Assembly (NCBI GenBank): GCA_900546385.1
Contig: URCT01000011.1
Coordinates: forward strand, 1-37,036
Length of the DNA stretch: 37,036 nt
Source: an uncultured Eubacteriales bacterium
Lineage (GTDB): Bacteria; Bacillota; Clostridia; Oscillospirales; CAG-382
Reading direction: 5' to 3'
Shown here: positions 22,449-29,789 of the stretch, piece after piece
Layout of the letters: each line of letters starts with the position of its first letter
Position numbering within the stretch: position 1 is the first letter of the stretch
The notes under the pieces: model-generated
What the model saw: the letters and a program-made list of their open reading frames with translations, nothing else
Told to the model about the DNA's origin: nothing
Databases searched by the model: none
Position numbers and translations under genes: made by a program

Positions 22449-24515
22449 TTATTCCTCAACCGCATTCTTTTTGGCGTCCTCGATGATCTTCTGCGCCACA
22501 TTGGCCGGTGCTTCCTCATAGCGTGTGAACTCATAGTCAAACACGCCGCGTCCCTGCGAAAGCGCGCGAAGCGCAATCGTGTAGTTCGCCATTTCTGCCA
22601 TCGGCACCTCTGCCTCCACGATGGTGCGGCCCTTGGCGTGTTCATCCGGATTCATGCCGAGCACTCTGCCGCGGCGTTTGTTGAGGTCGCCGATCACATC
22701 TCCCACAAGACCGTCCGGCACGCGGACTTTCAACGTTCCGACCGGCTCCAAAATCACCGGATTTGCTTTGGGAAGTCCCTCTTTATAGGCAAGCTTTGCG
22801 GCAAGCTTGAACGAAATTTCGTTGGAATCGACCGGGTGATACGAGCCGTCGAACAGGTCTGCCGCAAGGTTCACCACCGGGAATCCGGCAAGAACGCCTT
22901 TCTGCATGGCTTCGAGAAGTCCCTTTTCGACCGCCGGATAGAAGCCTTTCGGCACACTGCCGCCGACCACGCTCTGCGTGAAGGTGAGGCCTTCGGCTTC
23001 GCCGGGCGAGAACGTAATCTTGACGTGGCCGTATTGGCCGCTGCCGCCCGACTGCTTTTTATGCTTGCCTTCGACCTGCACGCGCTTCTTGATGGTCTCA
23101 CGGTACGGGACGCGTGCTTCGACAAGCTCGACGTTTGCACCGTAGCGCGATTTCAACTTGGAGACGACCACATCCAAGTGCGTGTCGCCTAATCCGTACA
23201 ACAGCATCTGCTTGGTTTCGGCGTTGTTTTCATAGCGTAACGTCGGATCTTCCTCCAACATCCGCGCGACGGCTGTTGAAATCTTATCTTCATCGCCCTT
23301 GGCTTTGGGAACGATGGCCATGCGCATATACGGATGCGGAAATTCGACCGGCGCATAGTTTTTCGGGCCGCCGAGCGTATCGTTTGTGCCGGTTGCCGTA
23401 AGCTTTGCCGTCATGCCGATATCGCCGCAGACGATTTCATCCACTTCGGTTTGCTTTTTGCCGCGGATTATGTAAATATGGGCGAATTTTTCCGCCGTGC
23501 CGTTCGTGCGGTTGGTGAGCGTCATATCCTTCTTTAACGTGCCGTTCATGACCTTGAAGAAAGACATTTTTCCGACAAACGGGTCGGCGATGGTCTTAAA
23601 GACAAATACCGCCGTTTCGCCGTTCGGGTCGGGCTTTACCTCTTCGCCGTTCTCATCGCGTTCGCCCTTGCGGTCGAGCGGATTGGGGAAGGAATCGGCA
23701 ATGATGTTGAGTAACGGTGCGATGCCCATGAGCGTGGAAGCCGAACCGACCATGACCGGCGCGATGGTGCCGTCGATGATGCCTTTGTTCATGGCGGCAA
23801 ACATTTCTTCTTCGGTAAAGGCCTCTCCGGCAAAGAATTTTTCCATCAGTTCGTCACCGGTAAGTGCCAAAGCCTCCATTAACATATCGCGGAAGCCTAA
23901 AATCTTTTGCATACTCTCTTCGGGAATATTCATTTCCTTTTGAGAGCCGTCCTTGACGTATTCATAGCCTTTCATAGTGATAAGATCCGCAAAGCCGAGC
24001 GGCTTGCGATCCACAATGATCGGAATGGCTACCGGGCAGATGGCCTGCCCGAACACCTCGCGCATCTGCTCGATGGTGCGGCCGAAATTGGCGTTGTCGT
24101 CGTCCATTTTGTTGATAAAGAACGCTTTCGGAACGCCGAGCGCCGTGGCGCGTTCCCACGCAAGCTCACTGCCGACGTCCACGCCGCTTTTGGCATCCAT
24201 CACAATGAGCGCCGTTCCGCACACGCGAAGACTCTGCATGACTTCGCCGGCGAAATCGAGCGTACCGGGCGTATCAAGAAAGTTGATCTTGCTGTTTTTC
24301 CACATAACCGGCACAACCGATGCGGAAATCGAAAACTTGCGTTTGGTTTCTTCCGGATCATAATCGCTGACTGTATTTCCGTCCGATGTCTTTCCCAGAC
24401 GATCGGTTTCTTTTGCAAGATAAAGCATGGATTCGACGAGCGACGTCTTTCCGTTTCCTCCGTGTCCTAAAAGACACACGTTTTTGATGTTTTTGGTGTT
24501 AACCGTGGCTGCCAT
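22449..24515 (-). CDS. Elongation factor G-like GTPase (EF-G paralogue)
   Basis: A 688-residue translational GTPase with the five-domain EF-G order. The P-loop is GHGGNGKT (17-24) instead of GHIDHGKT. Switch II is DTPGTLDF (81-88), where Thr85 replaces the catalytic His of DTPGHVDF. G4 is NKMD, and the domain IV loop includes SGGSGQYGHVKI. These changes match the EF-G-2/'EF-G-like' branch, a paralogue next to canonical fusA; its role is poorly defined. Slow GTP hydrolysis or a factor-dependent role is inference. I chose the ATG at 24515 (AAAGGGG upstream) rather than 24533. It stands alone with its own promoter and terminator. Confidence 0.93.
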   Translation of the reverse strand: MAATVNTKNIKNVCLLGHGGNGKTSLVESMLYLAKETDRLGKTSDGNTVSDYDPEETKRKFSISASVVPVMWKNSKINFLDTPGTLDFAGEVMQSLRVCGTALIVMDAKSGVDVGSELAWERATALGVPKAFFINKMDDDNANFGRTIEQMREVFGQAICPVAIPIIVDRKPLGFADLITMKGYEYVKDGSQKEMNIPEESMQKILGFRDMLMEALALTGDELMEKFFAGEAFTEEEMFAAMNKGIIDGTIAPVMVGSASTLMGIAPLLNIIADSFPNPLDRKGERDENGEEVKPDPNGETAVFVFKTIADPFVGKMSFFKVMNGTLKKDMTLTNRTNGTAEKFAHIYIIRGKKQTEVDEIVCGDIGMTAKLTATGTNDTLGGPKNYAPVEFPHPYMRMAIVPKAKGDEDKISTAVARMLEEDPTLRYENNAETKQMLLYGLGDTHLDVVVSKLKSRYGANVELVEARVPYRETIKKRVQVEGKHKKQSGGSGQYGHVKITFSPGEAEGLTFTQSVVGGSVPKGFYPAVEKGLLEAMQKGVLAGFPVVNLAADLFDGSYHPVDSNEISFKLAAKLAYKEGLPKANPVILEPVGTLKVRVPDGLVGDVIGDLNKRRGRVLGMNPDEHAKGRTIVEAEVPMAEMANYTIALRALSQGRGVFDYEFTRYEEAPANVAQKIIEDAKKNAVEE

Positions 24516-24599
24516 TGATACTGCCCCTTTCATTGATTATCGAGTATCTCCGTCCGAGACACCTTGCAGGTTTTCAAAACGGATGATATTTCAATAACT

Positions 24600-24628
24600 A
24601 TTATAAACGACTTCACATTTATTTGCAA
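24600..24628 (-). promoter_or_regulatory. Promoter of the EF-G-like gene
   Basis: On the minus strand TTGCAA (24623-24628), 17 bases, TATAAT (24600-24605). The leader is about 80 nt. Between this and the terminator at 24754 nothing else is recognised. Confidence 0.75.
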
Positions 24629-24753
24629 TATGCAAAAATAAACAGGATTTTTCTGTACTTTTTGTGCAATATACACAACTATTTTGGGAAGCCGTCATTG
24701 CCGCTACCATCTTATGACAAAAGATACGGGATTCATGCCGTTGGAGCAGACGC

Positions 24754-24789
24754 AAAAAACAGACGGAAGCTGCATAATCCATCTGTTTT
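24754..24789 (-). terminator. Intrinsic terminator after the DUF4886-like gene
   Basis: AAACAGACGGA (24757-24767) pairs with TCCATCTGTTT (24778-24788) with one mismatch; six A residues on the left give U on the minus strand. Confidence 0.85.
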
Positions 24790-24815
24790 GAGGCGTATGT
24801 TGATTTTTCGTCGAA

Positions 24816-25544
24816 TCACAGAGTCGTTCCGAGAACCGCTGCAGCCGTGCGTGCGGCAATCTCCCGTTCTTTGTCCGAAACCGGCACGTCGAACGCATCA
24901 AACGGGATGTGCTTCACGCTGTTTCCGGTAAAGAAGCCGTACCACACAAGGCCGAGCAAATACCGTCCGAAGCCGAGAGAGGCGTGAAACGTGTCGCGAT
25001 GGACGGCTTCCATGCCGTTTTCCAAAGCCTTGAACATAGCGTCCCCGCTCGGAATGATGCCGCTCGCGCCGATGCGGTCGGCGGCCGCCTGATAGGCGGA
25101 ACGGATATGCTCAAGCATCTCTTGCGGCGTATCGAAGCCGGCGTTTTTCAAGCGTTCCGACCCGGCCTCATATGCCCACGTTTGGTGCATATAAAACTTC
25201 GTGTGCGGCAGATAGGTGCGGACATAGTCGGCAAGTGCTGACAAATACGGCTCATAGGTTTCAAAATGCGGCGCGGCCTGACTGACCTGTTGAAAGGTGA
25301 CCGCGTCCCAATTATCACTCATCAGAACCTGCTTGATGTTGACCTTTAAGCGTGTGCTTTCGCCGTTGAACTGAAAATCGTAGGCGGCGTTGTTTTCCAA
25401 AATATTATAATAATGCGTTTGGAGCGGACAGCCGCCGATATAGAGATTGACGGTTTTGACAGTCTGGCCATCTGCGGCGGCGATTTTATGAATGTAGCGG
25501 CAGGCATCCTCGGAAAAGCTGTTGCCGATGGCGAGAATTTTCAT
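24816..25544 (-). CDS. DUF4886-like SGNH-fold protein
   Basis: A 242-residue protein of the SGNH hydrolase fold, resembling the DUF4886 group. Block I is ILAIGNSFSED (Ser in GNSFS near residue 9), the block III-like segment is WDAVTFQQVSQ, and the C-terminal segment is FHASLGFGRYLLGL with a His in the place of the catalytic His. There is no signal peptide. Substrates of the group are not established; a carbohydrate esterase role is inferred from the fold. The ATG at 25544 has AAGGAG upstream. It is transcribed alone, with its own terminator. Confidence 0.85.
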   Translation of the reverse strand: MKILAIGNSFSEDACRYIHKIAAADGQTVKTVNLYIGGCPLQTHYYNILENNAAYDFQFNGESTRLKVNIKQVLMSDNWDAVTFQQVSQAAPHFETYEPYLSALADYVRTYLPHTKFYMHQTWAYEAGSERLKNAGFDTPQEMLEHIRSAYQAAADRIGASGIIPSGDAMFKALENGMEAVHRDTFHASLGFGRYLLGLVWYGFFTGNSVKHIPFDAFDVPVSDKEREIAARTAAAVLGTTL

Positions 25545-25579
25545 GCGAACACTCCTTTTCATCGTTTTTCGTTTTTTCC

Positions 25580-25602
25580 AGTATACCACCGTATTTTTAC
25601 GG
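25580..25602 (-). promoter_or_regulatory. Extended -10 promoter and palindrome before the DUF4886-like gene
   Basis: On the minus strand TATACT (25580-25585) is preceded by TGG, giving an extended -10. A perfect palindrome CCGTATTTTTACGG (25589-25602) fills the spacer and could be a repressor site. No good -35 is visible. Confidence 0.5.
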
Positions 25603-25619
25603 AAAATGTCGAAATGTGT

Positions 25620-25660
25620 AAAAAAAACCGCCGCGTTAGACGGACGCGGCGGAAAAAAAG
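25620..25660. terminator. Bidirectional intrinsic terminator after thiT
   Basis: CCGCCGCGT (25628-25636) pairs with ACGCGGCGG (25644-25652), flanked by seven A residues on both sides. On the minus strand the stem is followed by a U run and ends thiT transcription. Confidence 0.9.
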
Positions 25661-25679
25661 AAGGGGGAAAAACAGCAAA

Positions 25680-26258
25680 TTAAAGCTTCATTTTGGCGGC
25701 CTTGAATACGGCTTGGTACACAACGGCGGCACCGATGCAGGTGAAGATCAGCTCGGGAAGCATATAGCAGCTGTTGTACACAATGCTGTACAGCCAAGTG
25801 TTGGAGGTCTCAAAGCCGTCCCACAGCTTTCCGGCCGAAGCAAAGACGAACACGCCGCTGAACACGTGCGAAACAAAGCGCAAAAAGATGGCAAGAGCCG
25901 TTCCGCCAATAATGCCGTTCATGCCCTTATCGGCAAACATTCCGGCAAGGCCGAGAACGGTAAACGCGACGATGTAATCGAGAAGAATGCAGGAAATCAG
26001 TGCGCCTGCCGTGAGTCCCCAGCCGAGAAGACCGTCAAACAGAATGCCGAACAACAGCTGGATCACCGCATACACAAACGACGAAAACAGACCGGTTTTC
26101 ACGCCGTGGCGGATCGAGATGAGGCAGATGGGAAGCATACTGAGAAGCGTGATACTGCCGCCCCACGGGAGCTTGAAAACTTTGATAAGGCTAAGCACCG
26201 CCGCAAGGGCGATGAGAATGCCGCACTCGGCAAGCACTTTGGTTTTTGTCTTTTCCAT
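25680..26258 (-). CDS. thiT: Thiamine ECF-transporter substrate-binding protein ThiT
   Basis: The S component of an energy-coupling factor transporter that binds thiamine in the membrane and works with the shared EcfA/EcfA'/EcfT module (not in this window). The 192 residues form about six membrane helices. The family pattern is visible in the N-terminal ECGILIALAAVLSLIKVFKLPWGGSITLLSMLPI, the conserved segment of ThiT that includes the LPxGGSIT motif, and in the C-terminal NSCYMLPELIF. I chose the ATG at 26258 with GGAGGG upstream. The TPP riboswitch in front of the gene independently supports thiamine as substrate. Confidence 0.94.
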   Translation of the reverse strand: MEKTKTKVLAECGILIALAAVLSLIKVFKLPWGGSITLLSMLPICLISIRHGVKTGLFSSFVYAVIQLLFGILFDGLLGWGLTAGALISCILLDYIVAFTVLGLAGMFADKGMNGIIGGTALAIFLRFVSHVFSGVFVFASAGKLWDGFETSNTWLYSIVYNSCYMLPELIFTCIGAAVVYQAVFKAAKMKL

Positions 26259-26274
26259 GGAAAAGCCCTCCGAA

Positions 26275-26310
26275 AAAAGTAAAATACCGCACACAATATC
26301 GGTGCGGTAT
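26275..26310 (-). terminator. Terminator arm of the TPP riboswitch
   Basis: ATACCGCAC (26284-26292) pairs with GTGCGGTAT (26302-26310), followed on the minus strand by TTTTACTTTTTT. It lies between the aptamer and the thiT ribosome site and would stop transcription when TPP is bound. Confidence 0.88.
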
Positions 26311-26327
26311 GCTTTTTCGTGATGAAA

Positions 26328-26418
26328 GCTATCTCCCTACGCCGGTATTATCCGTTCAGGTTTGAAGGGTTCGGAAAAGGTTTTCCGTCTCAGCCGTTAA
26401 AACAGCACCCCTGATATC
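26328..26418 (-). promoter_or_regulatory. TPP riboswitch (THI element)
   Basis: Read on the minus strand the conserved THI-box elements appear in order: GGGGTGC, GGCTGAGA, ACCCTT, GAACCTGA and TAATACCGGCGTAGGGA. They are followed by the terminator at 26275-26310 and thiT. A TATACT -10 box at 26436-26441 (weak -35) is the likely promoter. Confidence 0.95.
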
Positions 26419-26483
26419 TATGCGGTTCGTGATACAGTATAGCAAAAAAGTATGAATAATTCTACCGTTTTCGCGCTTTTTCG

Positions 26484-27653
26484 CTATTTTTTCAAAATTT
26501 CAAGGCTGCGGTCCAAAATGCCGTTCATTTTGGCGATGACAAGCCCATAGTTTCCGAACGGAATATGTTTGCTTTCAGCTTCGCTTTCGCGAAAGCGCAT
26601 TTCCTTTTCGTTTAACATACAGCCGCCGCAATGCAGCACCAGCGCATACGGCGAAAGATCCTTCGGGAATGTGCCGCCGGAGGTGAATTCGAAGGTGAGT
26701 TCCTTGCCGGTATAGTTCCGAATCCATGCCGGAAGCTTGACGGTGCCGATGTCGCCGCACTGGCGGTGGTGCGTACAGCCCTCGCAGATGAGAATCGTAT
26801 CGCCGTCGGACAGCGTGTCGAGCGCCTCCGCGCCGCGAAGTGCTGTGTCGAGTACGCCCTTATACCGCTGCATGAGAATGGAAAACGACGTGAGAAGCAC
26901 GTTTTCCGGCACGATCTTTTTGACATAGCCGAACACCTGACTGTCGGTGATGACGGCTTTGGGCGGCGTTTTCAGCGAAGTGAGTGCTGCGGCAAGCTCG
27001 GTCTCCTGCACCACAAACGGCAGTGCATGGATGTCAAGCAATTCGCGAAGCACTAACTGCTCCGGCAGAATCAGCCGTCCCTTGGGTGCGGCCTCATCGA
27101 TGGGTGTGACCAAAAGCACGATATCGCCGGCCTCAAACAAATCGGCGACAATGGTGCGTTCGTTTTTCACGGCAAAGGCGGCTAACCGGTTCTTGAGCGT
27201 TTCGATGCCCTCGCCGGTCAGCGCACAGACCGCAAGTTCGTTGTCGCCCCCTAACGTGACCGGCGCAAGGTCGCTCTTGTTGTAGCAGACAAGATACGGC
27301 AGCTTTTTTTCGCGGAAGGTTTCGATGAGCGCCGCGTCGCTTGCCGAAAGTCCGGCCGTACTGTCTACGACAAGCACGGCAATATCGGTCTTGCGCAAGA
27401 TCTCATAGGTCTTTTCGGCGCGTGCTTCGCCAAGCGCGGTGTTGTCGTCAAGACCGGCTGTATCGCAGATGGCGACCGGCCCGATCGGCAGCAGCTCCAT
27501 GGATTTGATGACCGGATCGGTGGTCGTGCCGGGCGTATCCGACACGATCGACAGCGTCTGCCCGGTCACGCGGTTGACAACGCTGGATTTTCCGGCATTG
27601 ACCGCGCCGAAAAACGAAATAAAGGTTCGTTCGGAAGCCGGTGTGTTTTGCAT
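26484..27653 (-). CDS. hydF: [FeFe]-hydrogenase maturation GTPase HydF
   Basis: The scaffold GTPase on which the 2Fe subcluster is assembled before transfer to the hydrogenase HydA. The 389 residues show the GTPase domain (P-loop GAVNAGKS, 16-23; DTAG near 64; NKSD near 125), a dimerisation domain, and the [4Fe-4S] domain with the HydF signature C293-T-H295 and H341-C342-x2-C345. I chose the ATG at 27653, with GGAGG 8 bases upstream. It follows hydG by about 40 bases and is the last gene of the maturation operon. HydE and the hydrogenase itself are not in the window. Confidence 0.96.
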   Translation of the reverse strand: MQNTPASERTFISFFGAVNAGKSSVVNRVTGQTLSIVSDTPGTTTDPVIKSMELLPIGPVAICDTAGLDDNTALGEARAEKTYEILRKTDIAVLVVDSTAGLSASDAALIETFREKKLPYLVCYNKSDLAPVTLGGDNELAVCALTGEGIETLKNRLAAFAVKNERTIVADLFEAGDIVLLVTPIDEAAPKGRLILPEQLVLRELLDIHALPFVVQETELAAALTSLKTPPKAVITDSQVFGYVKKIVPENVLLTSFSILMQRYKGVLDTALRGAEALDTLSDGDTILICEGCTHHRQCGDIGTVKLPAWIRNYTGKELTFEFTSGGTFPKDLSPYALVLHCGGCMLNEKEMRFRESEAESKHIPFGNYGLVIAKMNGILDRSLEILKK

Positions 27654-27692
27654 GAGGATTCCTCCTTGTTCGGGAATGGTCGGCAATAACGG

Positions 27693-29111
27693 TCAAAAGC
27701 GGAAATCGCGCTTGCCGTTATGGATGTTTTCGATGTATTCGGCCGCAAGCTTTTTGACCTTGGGATTGGGAATGTTTTCAAGCTCGCTCTTTAACATTTT
27801 TTCGCCTAAAACCTTGGTCGGTTCGGTGGCGTAATCCTCCAAATACTCTTTTAAGGTCATGAGGGCATTGGGCAGACAGCAGTTTTGAATCTGTCCGGCC
27901 TTGAGAAGCGACATAAACCGGTCGCCGGTACGTCCCTCTCGGTAGCACGCCGTGCAGAACGACGGGATATAGCCCATTTCCATCAGCCAACGCACCACTT
28001 CGTCCAGTGTCCGGTTGTCGCTGACGTCAAACTGGGCGGAGTTTTCGTCCTCCGGTTCGGGTTCATAGTAGCCTCCCACCGACGTGCGCGACGCGCCGCT
28101 GATTTGCGAAACGCCGAGCCGGATCACCTTTTCGCGCACAGCTTTGCTCTCGCGCGTCGAGATAATCATGCCGGTATACGGCACGGAAATGCGGATAAGA
28201 GCGCAGAGCTTGGCAAAGGTCTCATCGTCGATGCCGTTGTCGAATGCGTCCGGGTCGATGTCGTCGGCGTGCTTGATACGCGGCACGCTGATGGTATGCG
28301 GTCCGACGCCCTTATAGGCTTCGAGATGCTCGGCGTGCATGAGAAGTCCGCAGAATTCGTATTTATACAGTTCAAGACCGAACAGAACGCCCAGTCCCAC
28401 GTCGTCGACGCCGCCCTCCATGGCACGGTCCATGGCTTCGGTGTGATAATCGTAATTGTGCTTGGGGCCGGTCGGGTGCAGCTTTTCATAGCTTTCCTTG
28501 TGATAGGTCTCTTGGAACAAAATATACGTGCCGATACCGGCTTCTTTGAGCTTCCGGTAGTTTTCCACGGTGGTTGCGGCGATGTTGACGTTGACGCGGC
28601 GGATCGCGCCGTTTTTGTGCTTGATGGAATAAATGGTGTGGATACAATCAAGAATGTACTCAATCGGGTTGTTGACCGGGTCTTCGCCGGCTTCAATAGC
28701 CAAACGCTTATGTCCCATATCCTGCAAGGCAGTCACTTCGCGGACAATATCCTCTTGGGACAGTTTTTTGCGTGCGATATGTTTATTCTTGTAATGATAC
28801 GGACAGTACACGCAGCCATTGACGCAATAATTGGACAGATACAGCGGCGCGAACATGACGATACGGTTGCCGTAGAAATCCTTTTTAATCTGCTCGGCAA
28901 GGTCATACATTTTTTTGACTCTGGTCGGCTCGGTACAGGCAAGAAGCACCGACGCTTCGCGGTGAGAAAGGCCTTTGCGAAGAGCCGCTTTTTCGATGAG
29001 GGCGTCGATAAGCTCGTAGTTCTCCTTGTTTTTTTCGGCATAGTCGAGCGACTCTAAAATTTCCTCGTGACTAATGAATTCCTCGGCATGAGGCGACAGT
29101 TTATTATACAT
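27693..29111 (-). CDS. hydG: [FeFe]-hydrogenase maturation radical SAM tyrosine lyase HydG
   Basis: Splits tyrosine into p-cresol and dehydroglycine and makes the CO and CN ligands of the H-cluster. The 472 residues show the SAM cluster motif C96-x3-C100-x2-C103 (YCVNGCVYC) and the C-terminal auxiliary cluster motif C386-x2-C389-x22-C412 (FCTACYREG and QNCC), which separates HydG from ThiH. The length is typical. AAAGGA precedes the ATG. The gene begins 21 bases after the TM1266-type regulator gene. Confidence 0.97.
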   Translation of the reverse strand: MYNKLSPHAEEFISHEEILESLDYAEKNKENYELIDALIEKAALRKGLSHREASVLLACTEPTRVKKMYDLAEQIKKDFYGNRIVMFAPLYLSNYCVNGCVYCPYHYKNKHIARKKLSQEDIVREVTALQDMGHKRLAIEAGEDPVNNPIEYILDCIHTIYSIKHKNGAIRRVNVNIAATTVENYRKLKEAGIGTYILFQETYHKESYEKLHPTGPKHNYDYHTEAMDRAMEGGVDDVGLGVLFGLELYKYEFCGLLMHAEHLEAYKGVGPHTISVPRIKHADDIDPDAFDNGIDDETFAKLCALIRISVPYTGMIISTRESKAVREKVIRLGVSQISGASRTSVGGYYEPEPEDENSAQFDVSDNRTLDEVVRWLMEMGYIPSFCTACYREGRTGDRFMSLLKAGQIQNCCLPNALMTLKEYLEDYATEPTKVLGEKMLKSELENIPNPKVKKLAAEYIENIHNGKRDFRF

Positions 29112-29132
29112 GATGATTCCTTTCGTCCGATC

Positions 29133-29393
29133 TTATAGATTCTGATAAGCAGTCTTGGCAAAAACACCGGAAAGACGGCCAAGCTTGCCGGAAAGCGCGT
29201 TGATTTCGTCCTGCGGTGCGTCGAGTGCCACGCTGATGATGTGGACGTTCTTTTTGGGGTACGGCAGTCCCATGCGTCCGATGATATACGCGCCGTATTC
29301 GTGTAACAGTGCATTGACCTTTTCGGCGGCATCACTCGATTCGAGAAGAATCGAAATGACCGCCACACGGGTGTTTTCGGTTTGGTTTTCCAT
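29133..29393 (-). CDS. TM1266-type putative [FeFe]-hydrogenase system regulator
   Basis: An 86-residue protein with one ferredoxin-like alpha/beta domain (VAVISILLESSDAAEKVNALLHEYGAYIIGRMGLPY, then VHIISVALDAPQDEINALSGKLGRL), similar to the NikR C-terminal/ACT-like fold and to the small protein regularly encoded beside hydE/hydG. No DNA-binding domain is present, so 'regulator' rests on family naming. I chose the ATG at 29393 (AAAGGAAGG upstream); the long in-frame extension to 29588 crosses a terminator-like hairpin and has no ribosome site. First gene of the operon with hydG and hydF. Confidence 0.85.
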   Translation of the reverse strand: MENQTENTRVAVISILLESSDAAEKVNALLHEYGAYIIGRMGLPYPKKNVHIISVALDAPQDEINALSGKLGRLSGVFAKTAYQNL

Positions 29394-29430
29394 AAATACC
29401 TTCCTTTCAAAAAACGACTTTCGGAAAATG

Positions 29431-29466
29431 GGAAAAAGAAAAAGCTCTGCCGAAACGGCAAAGCTT
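29431..29466 (-). terminator. Intrinsic terminator within the leader of the hydrogenase-maturation operon
   Basis: On the minus strand AAGCTTTGCCG and CGGCAGAGCTT form an 11-bp stem (one mismatch) with a TTT loop, followed by TTTCTTTTT. It lies about 40 bases before the TM1266-type start codon, the usual place of a riboswitch or attenuator terminator. Confidence 0.82.
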
Positions 29467-29653
29467 GGATCAGACATACGTGTCGGCACACCAAAAAACG
29501 GTGCGCACACAAAACCGGCAAAACAACCGGGCAAACATCTTCGCTTATTTCCGTTCGGGCTGATACCGCAGAAAAAACTTTGGTACAAGGTCGAGACAGT
29601 TTGTTTTTGGCCGTTCGGCGAAAAGAGCGAAAACGCTGTTCGCGCCTGACGGT
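29467..29653 (-). promoter_or_regulatory. Structured leader RNA of the hydrogenase-maturation operon, unassigned
   Basis: About 190 bases between a promoter near 29660 and a terminator at 29431-29466 hold no gene. Several hairpins are visible on the minus strand, including AGCGTTTTCGCT, and GCGCACC with GGTGTGC around a T-rich loop near 29480-29510. I could not match it to the TPP, SAM, cobalamin, c-di-GMP, Moco, ZTP, fluoride or THF consensus as I know them. The layout suggests a cis-regulatory RNA controlling readthrough into the operon. Confidence 0.5.
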
Positions 29654-29659
29654 AGTATC

Positions 29660-29668
29660 AGTATAACA
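29660..29668 (-). promoter_or_regulatory. Extended -10 promoter of the hydrogenase-maturation operon
   Basis: On the minus strand TGTTATACT gives a TG-extended -10 (TATACT at 29660-29665). The -35 region is weak. Confidence 0.6.
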
Positions 29669-29789
29669 GATATTTGTGAACAAATAAAGAGCTTTACGGT
29701 GCAAGTGCGGATTTCGGAGATTTCATCCGAAAAACTGCGCCGCAAAGCCTTTTTGCATCGAAAAAACAAGCCTTTGTTCGACTCGCGTT

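Noticed and set aside
27885..29057. 390-residue plus-strand ORF
   Set aside because: It lies entirely opposite hydG, has no family features and no ribosome site; it is a shadow of hydG codon composition.
29394..29704. Long N-terminal extension or separate ORFs upstream of the TM1266-type gene
   Set aside because: The frame is open by chance; it crosses the leader terminator, has no start with a ribosome site, and its sequence (Cys/Phe/Arg-rich) resembles no protein.
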